Below, piece after piece: positions 8,036 to 16,320 of a stretch of 31,388 bases of DNA. This DNA comes from a bacterium (lineage in GTDB: Bacteria; Bacillota; Clostridia; Oscillospirales; Acutalibacteraceae), in the NCBI GenBank assembly GCA_020626545.1, contig JAHKZS010000060.1:1-31388 (forward strand). The letters run 5' to 3'. The notes beneath the pieces are model-generated. The model was not told the DNA's origin. It made no database searches and saw only the letters and a list, made by a program, of their open reading frames with translations. A program made the translations under genes and the position numbers. Position 1 is the stretch's first letter; every line of letters begins with the position of its first letter.

Positions 8036-8962
8036 ATGAAAAAGACATTTATATTATTTTTAACATTTTGTATAATGTTAACTTCAATCGCTGTTATTTC
8101 AGCTAACGCTGAAGAAGCTCAATATACGTATGATAGTAAAACTAAGACGCTTACCATAAGTATCAATGGAAAAATGAAAGATACTCCATGGGAACATATA
8201 GAATATCCTGAGCATATTGTGCTGAAAAAGGGAGTAACATCTATTTGTAATTATGGTTTTGGTTTTGTTTGTGAGGGTAACACAGGGAAAAGACAAAACT
8301 ATAATGATAGAATAAAAACTATAAAATTACCGAGTACAGTAAAATCTATCGGGAATTACGCGTTTAGTTTTTGTAAAAAGTTAAATAAGATTAATTTACC
8401 AAATAGCGTAAAGGTGATTGGTGAAAGTTCTTTTGAGTGGTGCGAAAGTCTTAAAAGTATAAAAATGCCTTCTTCCTTAAAAATACTTAAATACGGTACG
8501 TTTGAGGAATGTTGTAATCTAAAAACTGTAAAGTTTAATAAAAAATTGCAAGAGATAAATGAAAACGCTTTTTTTACATGTAAAAAACTTTCGAAAATCA
8601 GTTTGCCCGGTTCTTTAAAAAAAATAGGTGATTCTGCTTTTGGGAATTGTTATAATTTAAAAACAGTTACATTACATGGTAATGTAAAAACAATTGGCGA
8701 TTGCGCGTTTGTTAATTGCAGGAAACTATCTAATGTAAAATTATCTAAAAAAATAAAGACAATAAAGGGTGGGGCGTTTATTTTTTGTTCTAAATTGAAA
8801 AAGATTACAATTCCTAAAAGTGTTAAAAAGATTGGCGATGAAGCGCTTGGTTATAAAGATGTAAAGGTAAAAACTAAAGGCTTCACAATTAAAGGCTATA
8901 AAGGCACTGCTGCCGAAAAGTACGCTAAGAAGAATAAGTTTAAATTCGTAGCGTTGGGATAA
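8036..8962 (+). CDS. Secreted BspA-like leucine-rich-repeat protein
   Basis: A 308-residue protein with a Sec signal peptide (residues 1-25, cleavage likely after ANA) and a short N-terminal domain, then about eight tandem 23-residue LRR_5 repeats (residues ~95-285) of the form LPxSVKxIGxxAFxxCxxLKxI. Examples are LPNSVKVIGESSFEWCESL and LPGSLKKIGDSAFGNCYNL. It closes with GYKGTAAEKYAKKNKFKFVAL, a typical BspA-family end, quoted as GTAAEKYAKKNKFKF. There is no anchor, so it is probably secreted or loosely bound. GGAGATGA at 8022-8029 supports the ATG. It lies 23 bases after the remnant and 222 after the lipoprotein stop, so it may be co-transcribed. AT-rich composition like the lipoprotein gene suggests joint acquisition. 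Confidence 0.8.
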   Translation: MKKTFILFLTFCIMLTSIAVISANAEEAQYTYDSKTKTLTISINGKMKDTPWEHIEYPEHIVLKKGVTSICNYGFGFVCEGNTGKRQNYNDRIKTIKLPSTVKSIGNYAFSFCKKLNKINLPNSVKVIGESSFEWCESLKSIKMPSSLKILKYGTFEECCNLKTVKFNKKLQEINENAFFTCKKLSKISLPGSLKKIGDSAFGNCYNLKTVTLHGNVKTIGDCAFVNCRKLSNVKLSKKIKTIKGGAFIFCSKLKKITIPKSVKKIGDEALGYKDVKVKTKGFTIKGYKGTAAEKYAKKNKFKFVALG

Positions 8963-9000
8963 TAATCTTCGATTTATTAAAACTAAATATTTTTTAACAA

Positions 9001-9043
9001 AAACTCGGCTGACTCATATGAGCCAGCCGAGTTTTGCTTTTTG
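9001..9043 (+). terminator. Bidirectional terminator between convergent genes
   Basis: A long hairpin: AACTCGGCTG (9002-9011) pairs with CAGCCGAGTT (9024-9033), and the loop itself is a CTCATATGAG palindrome. T-runs follow on both strands, serving the LRR gene (+) and tex (-). Confidence 0.85.
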
Positions 9044-9057
9044 CTAATATCTTAGTA

Positions 9058-11208
9058 TTAAATATTTTTCATAGTAAGTGAAATTCGGTTTTTCTTAACG
9101 TCTACCGAAAGGATTTTGACCTTAACTATATCGCCGACCTTTAAAACCTCCGACGGATGTTTGAGGTACTTGTCGCAGATTTGGGAGATATGCACAAGTC
9201 CGTCCTGGTGAACGCCGATATCTATAAACGCGCCGAAGTCGATTACGTTACGCACCGTACCTGTAAGCTCCATACCCTCTTTTAAATCATTTATATCGAG
9301 CACGTCGCTTCTAAGCATAGGCTTGGGCATTTCGTCACGCGGATCTCTGCCGGGTTTAGCGAGCTCGTTTACAATATCGAGAAGCGTCGGAAGCCCCATA
9401 CCGAGTTTTTCGGCGAGAGCCTTTGTGCCGAACTTAATCACCCTCGACGAGATATCGCCGAACTTAGCCGATTTAATCTCGGCGTCGGAGTAGCCGACGG
9501 TTTTTAAAAGCTCTTTCGCGGTCGAGTAACTCTCGGGGTGAACGCCTGTATTGTCGAGAGGGTTTCGGCTTTCGGGAACACGTAAAAATCCCGCGCACTG
9601 TTCGAACGCTTTCGGGCCGAGCTTAGGAACTTTTTTTAGTTCGGCTCTTGAATTAAACGCGCCGTTTTCCTCACGGTAAGCGACTATGTTTTTACAAACG
9701 GTCGAGTTAAGTCCCGACACCCTTAAAAGCAGGGCGGGTGACGCGGTGTTTAAATCCGCGCCGACTGAGTTTACGCAGTCCTCGACAACGCCGTCGAGCG
9801 TTTCCTCGAGACGCTTTTGGGGCATATCGTGCTGGTACTGGCCTACGCCGATCGCTTTCGGCTCAATCTTTACAAGCTCCGCGAGCGGATCCTGTAATCT
9901 TCTCGCGATAGATACCGCGCTTCGAAGCGTTAAGTCTAACTCGGGAAGTTCTGTCGCGGCTAATTTAGACGCCGAATATACCGAAGCGCCCGCTTCGCTT
10001 ACTACCATATAATAAACCGTGTGGTCGGCTTCCTTAATCGCGTCGGCGGCGAACATTTCGGTTTCTTTGCTCGCTGTGCCGTTTCCGATTGAGATAATAT
10101 CGACATTGTGTTTTTTAATAAGCTCAAGGAGCTTTTTCTTCGACTGAGCAATTTTCGCCTCGGAATGAGTGGGGTAGATTACTGCCGTGTCGAGAACCTT
10201 GCCTGTGCCGTCAACTACCGCGACCTTGCAGCCTGTTCTGTAACCCGGGTCAAGTCCGAGTACAGTCTTGTTTTTTACGGGAGGCTGCATTAAAAGCTGT
10301 TTAAGATTAGTCGCGAAAACTTTCATAGCGTTTTCACAAGCGGTGTCGGTTAACTCCGAGCGGATTTCACGCTCAATCGACGGGAAGATAAGCCTTGTAT
10401 AAGCGTCCTCGCCCGCGGCTCTTAAAATATCCGAGCACGAGGAGTTTGTGCCGTTATCAACAGAACGGAAGATAACGTCCAACGGCTGTTCGCTGTCGAG
10501 AACTAAGCTTACTTTTAAGAAGCCTTCCTTTTCGCCGCGGTTAACGGCTAGAATACGATGTCCCGCTATCTTTTTAACGGGTTCGGAGTAGTCGTAGTAG
10601 TTAGTATATACGCTCTCTTTATCCTCGTCCGAAGCTAAGGATTTAAGCGATGCGTTTCGGCGGAATATAACGCGGAGCTCCTTGCGGATTTCGGCGTCGT
10701 CGGAGAGCTGTTCGGCTATAATATCCATAGCGCCGTTTAAAGCGTCCTGAGAGGTAGGAACTTCCTTTTCCTCGTCGACAAACTGCTCGGCGTATTTTTC
10801 GGGGTCAAAGCCGTTTTCCTGTTTTAATATTTCGAGAGCGAGCGGTTCAAGTCCGCGCTGTTTAGCTATAGACGCTCTCGTTTTTCTCTTGGGTTTAAAC
10901 GGACGGTAAATATCCTCGAGCTCGCTTAATGTCGAAGCCTTGTCGAGAGATAAGCTTATTTCCTCCGTGAGCTTTTCCTGAGCGTTAATAAGCTCGCGGA
11001 TTTCCTCTCTGCGTTTATCGAGTCCGCGCAGATAATCGAGCTTTTCGCTGAACTGTCGGATAAGCTGGTCGTCCATCGAACCGTGCATCTCCTTACGGTA
11101 ACGAGCTATAAACGGAATAGTGTTACCCTCGTCGAGCAGGGTTATGATGTTCTGAGCGTACTCCTCTTTAATGTTAAATAACTGTGATAAAGTTGTTGAA
11201 TAGTCCAT
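9058..11208 (-). CDS. tex: Tex-family RNA-binding transcription accessory protein
   Basis: A 716-residue protein with the full Tex architecture: helical N-terminal region with IPFIARYRKEMHGSMDD, a YqgF/RNase H-like domain beginning at VLGLDPGYRTGCKVAVVDG (about residue 315), helix-hairpin-helix region (SVGADLNTASPALLLRVSGL, about 480-540), and a C-terminal S1 RNA-binding domain (about 642-713, GTVRNVIDFGAFIDIGVHQD then GLVHISQI). Tex is a widely conserved cytoplasmic nucleic-acid-binding protein tied to transcription and RNA handling. The start was set at 11208, where TAGGAG precedes the ATG by 4-5 bases; a frame-open upstream GTG/ATG at 11268 would add 20 residues (MVNYIGRFNK) that do not look like the family. 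Single gene, divergent from the NSS transporter. A minus-strand CTTGAAG-like promoter is possible at 11259-11287. Confidence 0.93.
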   Translation of the reverse strand: MDYSTTLSQLFNIKEEYAQNIITLLDEGNTIPFIARYRKEMHGSMDDQLIRQFSEKLDYLRGLDKRREEIRELINAQEKLTEEISLSLDKASTLSELEDIYRPFKPKRKTRASIAKQRGLEPLALEILKQENGFDPEKYAEQFVDEEKEVPTSQDALNGAMDIIAEQLSDDAEIRKELRVIFRRNASLKSLASDEDKESVYTNYYDYSEPVKKIAGHRILAVNRGEKEGFLKVSLVLDSEQPLDVIFRSVDNGTNSSCSDILRAAGEDAYTRLIFPSIEREIRSELTDTACENAMKVFATNLKQLLMQPPVKNKTVLGLDPGYRTGCKVAVVDGTGKVLDTAVIYPTHSEAKIAQSKKKLLELIKKHNVDIISIGNGTASKETEMFAADAIKEADHTVYYMVVSEAGASVYSASKLAATELPELDLTLRSAVSIARRLQDPLAELVKIEPKAIGVGQYQHDMPQKRLEETLDGVVEDCVNSVGADLNTASPALLLRVSGLNSTVCKNIVAYREENGAFNSRAELKKVPKLGPKAFEQCAGFLRVPESRNPLDNTGVHPESYSTAKELLKTVGYSDAEIKSAKFGDISSRVIKFGTKALAEKLGMGLPTLLDIVNELAKPGRDPRDEMPKPMLRSDVLDINDLKEGMELTGTVRNVIDFGAFIDIGVHQDGLVHISQICDKYLKHPSEVLKVGDIVKVKILSVDVKKNRISLTMKNI

Positions 11209-11258
11209 ATTTCTCCTAGATGCTTTTTCTGTTAATTGTTTATTAAATCTACCTATAT

Positions 11259-11287
11259 AATTTACCACAAAATCCGCAAAACTTCAA
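11259..11287 (-). promoter_or_regulatory. Possible promoter of tex
   Basis: Minus-strand TTGAAG (11282-11287), 17 bases, TAAATT (11259-11264). The -10 box matches only 4 of 6 positions, so this is a weak call. Confidence 0.35.
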
Positions 11288-11321
11288 CTAATTATATCGC
11301 TGTAAATAATATGATTTAGTA

Positions 11322-11350
11322 TTGCATTTTGCTCTATGACATTCTATAAT
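11322..11350 (+). promoter_or_regulatory. Sigma-A type promoter of the NSS transporter
   Basis: TTGCAT (11322-11327), 17 bases, perfect TATAAT (11345-11350), 31 bases before the ATG. Confidence 0.75.
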
Positions 11351-11381
11351 AGATAGGATATTATATTGAGGGGATTAATTT

Positions 11382-12740
11382 ATGGAACGAGAAAGTTTTC
11401 AATCACGTTTAGGATTTATTTTAGTCAGCGCGGGCTGTGCTATAGGTATCGGTAACGTTTGGAAATTTCCGTACGTTGCGGGACAAAACGGCGGCGGACT
11501 TTTCGTGCTGATTTATCTTCTGTTTCTCGCGATTATGGGTATTCCGATTCTTACAATGGAGCTTGCGCTCGGACGCGGAAGCGGACTTAGTATAGTAAAA
11601 GCGTATAAAAAGCTTGAGCCTAAACGCAGTAAGTGGCACATCCACGGTTGGTTCTGTTTAGCGGGATGTTATCTTCTTATGATGTTTTATACTACCGTTT
11701 CGGGCTGGATGATAGACTACGCTTGGAAATTCGGCACAGGTACATTCGACGGTCTTAAAACCGAACAAGCCGACGCCGTGTTCGGCGATATGCTGGCTAA
11801 CCCGTTGGAAATGCTGTTGTTTATGGGACTTACTGTTCTTATCGGATTTTTAGTGTGCTTCGGCGGAGTTAAAAACGGCTTGGAGCGTGTGAGCAAATGG
11901 ATGATGCTGGCGCTTTTGGCGTTGATTATTGTTTTAGCGGTAAACAGTATGTTTTTAAGCGGAGCGGGCGAGGGCTTAAAGTTCTACCTTATGCCTGATT
12001 TCAACTCGATAAAAAAGGTCGGACTTATGAATATAGTCAGCGCGGCTATGAGTCAGGCGTTCTTTACACTGAGCTTGGGTATCGGTTCGATGCAGATTTT
12101 CGGAAGCTATATGTCGCGCGATAAAACCATTACGAGCGAGGCTGTTAGTATTACGGTACTCGATACATTCGTGGCGATAATGAGCGGACTGATTATTTTC
12201 CCCGCTTGCTTCAGCTACAATGTAGCTCCCGCCGAGGGCCCGTCGCTTATTTTTGTAGCGCTTCCTAAAATATTTATGAATATGCCGCTCGGTCGTTTAT
12301 GGGGAAGCTTATTCTTTATATTTATGAGTTTCGCGAGCCTTTCGACAGTAACCGCGGTATTTGAAAATCCGATTTCGGCTTGTATAGATAATTTCGGCTG
12401 GTCGCGTAAAAAATCCACGATAATTAATTCCGTGTTAATATTTGTGCTTAGCATACCTTGTCTGCTCGGATTTAATGTGTTGTCGGGCGTTAAGACGTTC
12501 AATATGGACATTCTCGGTATGGAGGATTTCTTAGTAAGCAACCTGCTTCTGCCCGCGGGAGCGCTGGTATTCCTGGTATTCTGTACATACAAATTCGGTT
12601 GGGGATTTAAGAACTTCCAAAAAGAAGCCAATACGGGTAAGGGTATAAAAATCGGCAAGGGAATGGTTTATTATTTCAAGTTTGTTTTACCGATACTTAT
12701 ACTGTTTATCTTGATTTCGGGTTTAATACCTAAAGGATAA
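11382..12740 (+). CDS. Sodium-dependent NSS-family transporter (amino acid type)
   Basis: A 452-residue neurotransmitter:sodium symporter family protein. The signature first helix GIGNVWKFPYVAGQNGGGLF spans residues 22-41 and contains the unwound substrate/Na+ binding region. The YTTVSGWMIDYAWKF segment and the SQAFFTLSLGIGSMQIFGSY helix are also family blocks. The length fits the bacterial 11-helix subgroup (such as MhsT) rather than the 12-helix LeuT type. It would take up an amino acid or related amine with Na+; bacterial members often carry aromatic or branched amino acids, but the substrate is not readable here. GAGGGGA lies 7 bases from the ATG. Own promoter and hairpin, so monocistronic. 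Confidence 0.92.
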   Translation: MERESFQSRLGFILVSAGCAIGIGNVWKFPYVAGQNGGGLFVLIYLLFLAIMGIPILTMELALGRGSGLSIVKAYKKLEPKRSKWHIHGWFCLAGCYLLMMFYTTVSGWMIDYAWKFGTGTFDGLKTEQADAVFGDMLANPLEMLLFMGLTVLIGFLVCFGGVKNGLERVSKWMMLALLALIIVLAVNSMFLSGAGEGLKFYLMPDFNSIKKVGLMNIVSAAMSQAFFTLSLGIGSMQIFGSYMSRDKTITSEAVSITVLDTFVAIMSGLIIFPACFSYNVAPAEGPSLIFVALPKIFMNMPLGRLWGSLFFIFMSFASLSTVTAVFENPISACIDNFGWSRKKSTIINSVLIFVLSIPCLLGFNVLSGVKTFNMDILGMEDFLVSNLLLPAGALVFLVFCTYKFGWGFKNFQKEANTGKGIKIGKGMVYYFKFVLPILILFILISGLIPKG

Positions 12741-12742
12741 AG

Positions 12743-12772
12743 CTAAAGGCTGACCAAGCGGTCAGCCTTTAG
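12743..12772 (+). terminator. Hairpin between convergent NSS and radical SAM genes
   Basis: A perfect 13-base stem CTAAAGGCTGACC (12743-12755) pairs with 12760-12772 around AAGC. It is probably a shared terminator, though flanking T-runs are short. Confidence 0.7.
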
Positions 12773-12778
12773 TACTAA

Positions 12779-13651
12779 TTAATCCCATAAACTGAGTTGA
12801 CGAGCGTTGTTTTTATCCTCGAATTTATGCAAATACTCAAAAATAATATCGTTGTTGTGCATTATGCCGTTCGCTTCACAAGCGCGGTGAAACTGTTTCA
12901 TCAATACACTGTTTCGCGGACTGTTTACAACATACTGATTTTTGAACTCACGGATATACCGCTGTTTTAAATTTGGGAAGCTTTTATCAAGCTGTTCATA
13001 AAAATACTCGCGGTTACCCTCACGTAAAGTAAGCCCCATTCCGAAACAGATAACGCCCTTAACCTCCGCTTCAACGCACATTTCTAAAATTTGTCCGATA
13101 TTATCCTCGGTATCGTTTATATACGGCAAAATCGGACAAAGCCATACAACCGTCGGTATACCGTTATCACGCAGAATTTTAAGCGTTTCAAAACGCTCTT
13201 TTGTCGTGCTTACATCGGGTTCAAGAATTTTACATAAATCTTCGTCCGCTGTCGTTAAGGTCATCTGTACGACGGCTTTTGTTTTATCGTTAATTCTTTT
13301 CAGAATATCTAAATCCCGAAGAACTCTGTTTGATTTAGTCTGGAGCGTAACTCCGAAGCCGTATTTTTCGATTAGCGACAGCGCTTTTCTCGTGTATTCT
13401 AAACTTGTTTCAATAGGAATATACGGGTCGCTCATCGCGCCTGTACCGATCATAATTCGTTTGCGCTTGCGGCGCAAGGTGTTCTCGAGAAGCTCAATAG
13501 CGTTTTTTTTAACCTCGATATCCTCGAATTTATGGTTCATCTGATAGCATTTGCTGCGGGAATCACAGTAAATACAACCGTGTAGACACCCTCAGTACAG
13601 ATTCATTCCGCCTGTATTAGACAGGATTCCTTTTACTTTTGTGTAGTGCAT
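12779..13651 (-). pseudogene. Radical SAM protein (SPL-like family) interrupted by an in-frame TGA
   Basis: Read from the ATG at 13651 the frame gives MHYTKVKGILSNTGGMNLY, then TGA (13592-13594), then GCLHGCIYCDSRSKCYQ and on without further stops to SLWD at 12779. The CxxxCxxC that binds the iron-sulfur cluster (Cys22, Cys26, Cys29) lies just after the stop. Relatives, from memory, read YRGCxHGCIYC, so TGA stands where Arg (CGA) is expected: one C-to-T change. Downstream family features are intact (KRIMIGTGAMSDPYIP). The next ATG in frame (13540, M38) would give 253 residues without the cysteines, hence without a cluster. The start lies 3 bases after the luxS stop, so the two form an operon. 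Function of the family is not established; an enzyme is only expected if TGA is read through. Confidence 0.75.
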
Positions 13652-13654
13652 TTT

Positions 13655-14179
13655 TTACGAATCATAGAAATGCTTTCCGTCGTCGGTTACGAGCCTTTCG
13701 GATTTCGGATATTCGAAGATTTTTTCGTTATCGGCGTTTTGCTCAAGGTAATCGGCGAACTCCGACGCGTATAATTTAGCCATTCCTAAATTGTGCATAA
13801 GATAATGTCCGCAGTTTACGGCGGTAGCTCCCGGAACTTCGTCCGCTTTCCCTACGTCCTTAAACGCCGCTAATAGTAAGCCGTAAATCTCGCGCGGCGA
13901 GCGGTTTCCTTTAAGTATAAGGTAAAATCCCGTAAGACATCCCATCGGACCCCAGTAGATAACCTCGTCTTTCCACTCGGGATCGTTGCGCAGGAAAGTC
14001 GCGATAATGTGTTCGAGCGAATGCATAGCCGCTACGTCAATCACAGGCTCTCGGTTAGGTTTTTTAAGTCTTATATCGTAGGTAGTAACCTTATCCCCTC
14101 CTACCATATCTATACGGCTGGTAAAAATACCGGGTATAATTTTTGTGTGGTCTACGGAAAAACTCTGAATCAATTCCAT
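13655..14179 (-). CDS. luxS: S-ribosylhomocysteine lyase LuxS
   Basis: A 174-residue LuxS, close to the usual ~155-170. The zinc-binding HSLEH is at residues 53-57, with the third ligand Cys123 in NCGHY. The catalytic Cys81 lies in GPMGCLTGFY. It cleaves S-ribosylhomocysteine to homocysteine and DPD, the precursor of AI-2, in the activated methyl cycle; acts in the cytoplasm as a dimer. AAGGAG lies 8 bases before the ATG. The interrupted radical SAM gene follows 3 bases after its stop. No pfs/mtnN gene is adjacent, so the previous step must be encoded elsewhere. Confidence 0.95.
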   Translation of the reverse strand: MELIQSFSVDHTKIIPGIFTSRIDMVGGDKVTTYDIRLKKPNREPVIDVAAMHSLEHIIATFLRNDPEWKDEVIYWGPMGCLTGFYLILKGNRSPREIYGLLLAAFKDVGKADEVPGATAVNCGHYLMHNLGMAKLYASEFADYLEQNADNEKIFEYPKSERLVTDDGKHFYDS

Positions 14180-14374
14180 ATCCGAATCTCCTTCTTATTA
14201 AATATCTATCGCCTTTAAGTTTAACCCATAACCGCAAAAATAGCAAGCAAAGTTATTCGCAAGTAAAAACGAAGGGCAGAACAGCTTTGTGATAAGAATG
14301 ACGCGATACTGATACTTGTTTAGTCGTTTTGTACTATGTTTTTCAAAAAACAGGTCGGATTTTGTAATTATTAC

Positions 14375-14403
14375 TTGCTTTTATTGTTTTTTTGATGTAA
14401 AAT
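14375..14403 (+). promoter_or_regulatory. Sigma-A type promoter of the ABC exporter operon
   Basis: TTGCTT (14375-14380), 17 bases, TAAAAT (14398-14403). It leaves a leader of roughly 150 bases. Confidence 0.65.
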
Positions 14404-14442
14404 ATACTGTATGACAAAATTTTGAAACGCGCTTTTTTAATA

Positions 14443-14488
14443 TTTTCGCGTAAAGCTTTTGGATTTAGAAAGCAATTTACCGCGAAAA
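14443..14488 (+). promoter_or_regulatory. Structured 5' leader hairpin of the ABC exporter operon
   Basis: TTTTCGCG (14443-14450) pairs with CGCGAAAA (14481-14488), continued by TAAA/TTTA and GCTTT/AAAGC with one bulged C. No T-run follows, so it is not a simple terminator. Control of the exporter by this leader is inference. Confidence 0.5.
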
Positions 14489-14562
14489 GTTTAAAGGGCG
14501 GTTAGACGGATTTTGTAACGGACGGCAGTTGCCGTAAAAATATTTTTATAAGAGGGGATGTC

Positions 14563-16320
14563 ATGTTTAATCTACTTTGTAAAAACATGAAGGTAAAAAA
14601 CTGGGTATCAGTTATCGCCATTTTCTTACTTACAATCGGCGAAGTTTACTTCATGATGCAAATCGTAAGCTACATCAGCTTGCTCACAAACGCTGTACAG
14701 AACAGCAGGCAAAACGGTGTGGCGGAGATCTGGCAGTATGGTCTTACTATGGTTATATGCGCTATTATGATGGCGGCGGTCGAGGTTGTTATCCGATTTG
14801 TAGCCAGCGCAACCGCCAGCAGTACCGTTACAGGTCTTAGACAAAGAATGTATGAGAGAGTTAATAATTTCGCTATCGCGGATTTCGCTTCTTTCTCGAC
14901 AGAATCTTTAATCACTCGAACCACTAACGATATGCAGAATGTCCATCTCGCGTGGCTCACATTCTTAAAGACAGCGTTCTTAGCTCCTGTCGTAATGGTT
15001 TGGTCTGTTATTCTGCTTCTGCAATACGCCAGCACATCTTTAACAATCGTTACTGCTGTTTGGCTGTTCCTGCTTGTCGCGGCTGTTTTCGTTTTACTTA
15101 TGATGTTAACGCCTAAGTACAGAGTGGTTCAGAAGTTGACCGACGCGCTCAATATTGCGTCCAGAGAAAACCTCACAGGCGTAAGAGTTGTAAGAGCGTT
15201 CAACGCTGAGTCTTATCAGGAAGGAAAATTTGAAAAGGTAAACACATCATTTACAAAGGTACAGATTTTCGCGGGTAGAGTTCTTTCGGTATTCACACCA
15301 CTTGTTATGATGGTTATGACCGGTCTTTCCCTTTCTATCCTTTGGGCAAGCGCTTATGTTCTCAACGGTATGAATATGGAAAAAGCCGCGGTTGCTTTCA
15401 GCGCTACTAATGCGTTCGTTATGCTCGCGAGCCAGATTATTATGTCCTTTGTACTTATCGTTACACTTATCGTTATCTGGCCGAGAGCCAGCGTCAGCGC
15501 TAAGCGTGTTAACGAGGTTATTTCCCACGAGGTTTCCGTACTTGATACAGATAAACCCGTTGATTTTAAGGAAAAAGGCACAATTGAATTTAAAAATGTC
15601 GGCTTCGCTTATCCCGGTTCGGATAAAGAAGCTGTGTCCGATATTTCATTTAAAGTTAAAAAGGGTGAAACTATTGCGTTTATCGGCGCCACAGGCAGCG
15701 GTAAAACGACTATCATCAATATGATTCCCCGTATGGCTGACTGTACACGAGGCGAAGTTCTCGTAGACGGCGTAAATGTTAAAGACGTTCTCCAGAAGGA
15801 CTTAAGAGATAAAATCGGTTACGCTCCGCAGAGAGGTTTCCTCTTTAAAGGCAATATCAAGGAAAACATCGCGTTTAAGGATCCCGAGATGACTCTCGAG
15901 GATATCAGATGGGCGGCTCAAATCGCCGACGCCGACGAGTTCGTTATGAAGAAGAGAAACGAGTATGAATCTCCTGTCGCTCAGGGAGGTTCGAACTTCT
16001 CAGGCGGTCAGAAGCAGAGACTTTGTATCGCCAGAGCGGTTGCTACTAAGCCCGAGATTCTTATCTTCGACGACTCATTCTCAGCTCTCGACTATAGAAC
16101 AGATAAAACAGTCAGAGGCCGTATCGCGGAGAAGCTTCCCGAAACCACAAGAGTTATCATCGCGCAGCGCGTTGGTACTATTATGGACGCTGATCAGATT
16201 GTTGTACTGGATAACGGTAAGATGGTCGGTATCGGTAAGCACTATGATCTTGTAAGAAATTGTCCTGTATATCAGGAAATTGCATTATCACAGCTTAGTA
16301 AGGAGGAGTTAGGATTATGA
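14563..16320 (+). CDS. Heterodimeric ABC exporter subunit with degenerate ATP site
   Basis: A 585-residue half-transporter: six membrane helices (about 1-305), then a nucleotide-binding domain. Walker A is GATGSGKT (375-382), the signature SGGQ is canonical (480-483), and Walker B is ILIFD (499-503). Two catalytic residues are altered: Asp504 where Glu is expected, and Gln535 where the switch His is expected (IIAQRVGTI). This is the known pattern of the non-catalytic partner in TM287/TM288 and BmrC/BmrD type heterodimers. It should form one transporter with the product of the next gene and export drugs, lipids or peptides. The substrate is not readable. AGAGGGG supports the ATG. The stop overlaps the next start by 4 bases (ATGA), implying translational coupling. 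Confidence 0.92.
   Translation: MFNLLCKNMKVKNWVSVIAIFLLTIGEVYFMMQIVSYISLLTNAVQNSRQNGVAEIWQYGLTMVICAIMMAAVEVVIRFVASATASSTVTGLRQRMYERVNNFAIADFASFSTESLITRTTNDMQNVHLAWLTFLKTAFLAPVVMVWSVILLLQYASTSLTIVTAVWLFLLVAAVFVLLMMLTPKYRVVQKLTDALNIASRENLTGVRVVRAFNAESYQEGKFEKVNTSFTKVQIFAGRVLSVFTPLVMMVMTGLSLSILWASAYVLNGMNMEKAAVAFSATNAFVMLASQIIMSFVLIVTLIVIWPRASVSAKRVNEVISHEVSVLDTDKPVDFKEKGTIEFKNVGFAYPGSDKEAVSDISFKVKKGETIAFIGATGSGKTTIINMIPRMADCTRGEVLVDGVNVKDVLQKDLRDKIGYAPQRGFLFKGNIKENIAFKDPEMTLEDIRWAAQIADADEFVMKKRNEYESPVAQGGSNFSGGQKQRLCIARAVATKPEILIFDDSFSALDYRTDKTVRGRIAEKLPETTRVIIAQRVGTIMDADQIVVLDNGKMVGIGKHYDLVRNCPVYQEIALSQLSKEELGL

Larger units (their letters stand above)
14180..14562. other. Divergent intergenic region between luxS and the ABC exporter
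   Basis: No gene is seen in this 383-base gap. It carries the luxS ribosome binding site, the ABC operon promoter (14375-14403), the folded leader (14443-14488) and a small ACGGCA/TGCCGT hairpin (14522-14535) before the ribosome binding site AGAGGGG of the first ABC gene. I could not place a clear luxS promoter. Confidence 0.6.

Noticed and set aside
13580-13600. TGA in the radical SAM gene as a selenocysteine codon
   Set aside because: Selenocysteine normally replaces Cys; here the family position is Arg, and I see no convincing bacterial SECIS stem-loop right after the TGA.
14180-14562. SAM-type riboswitch upstream of luxS
   Set aside because: I looked for the conserved core and a following terminator on the minus strand and found neither.
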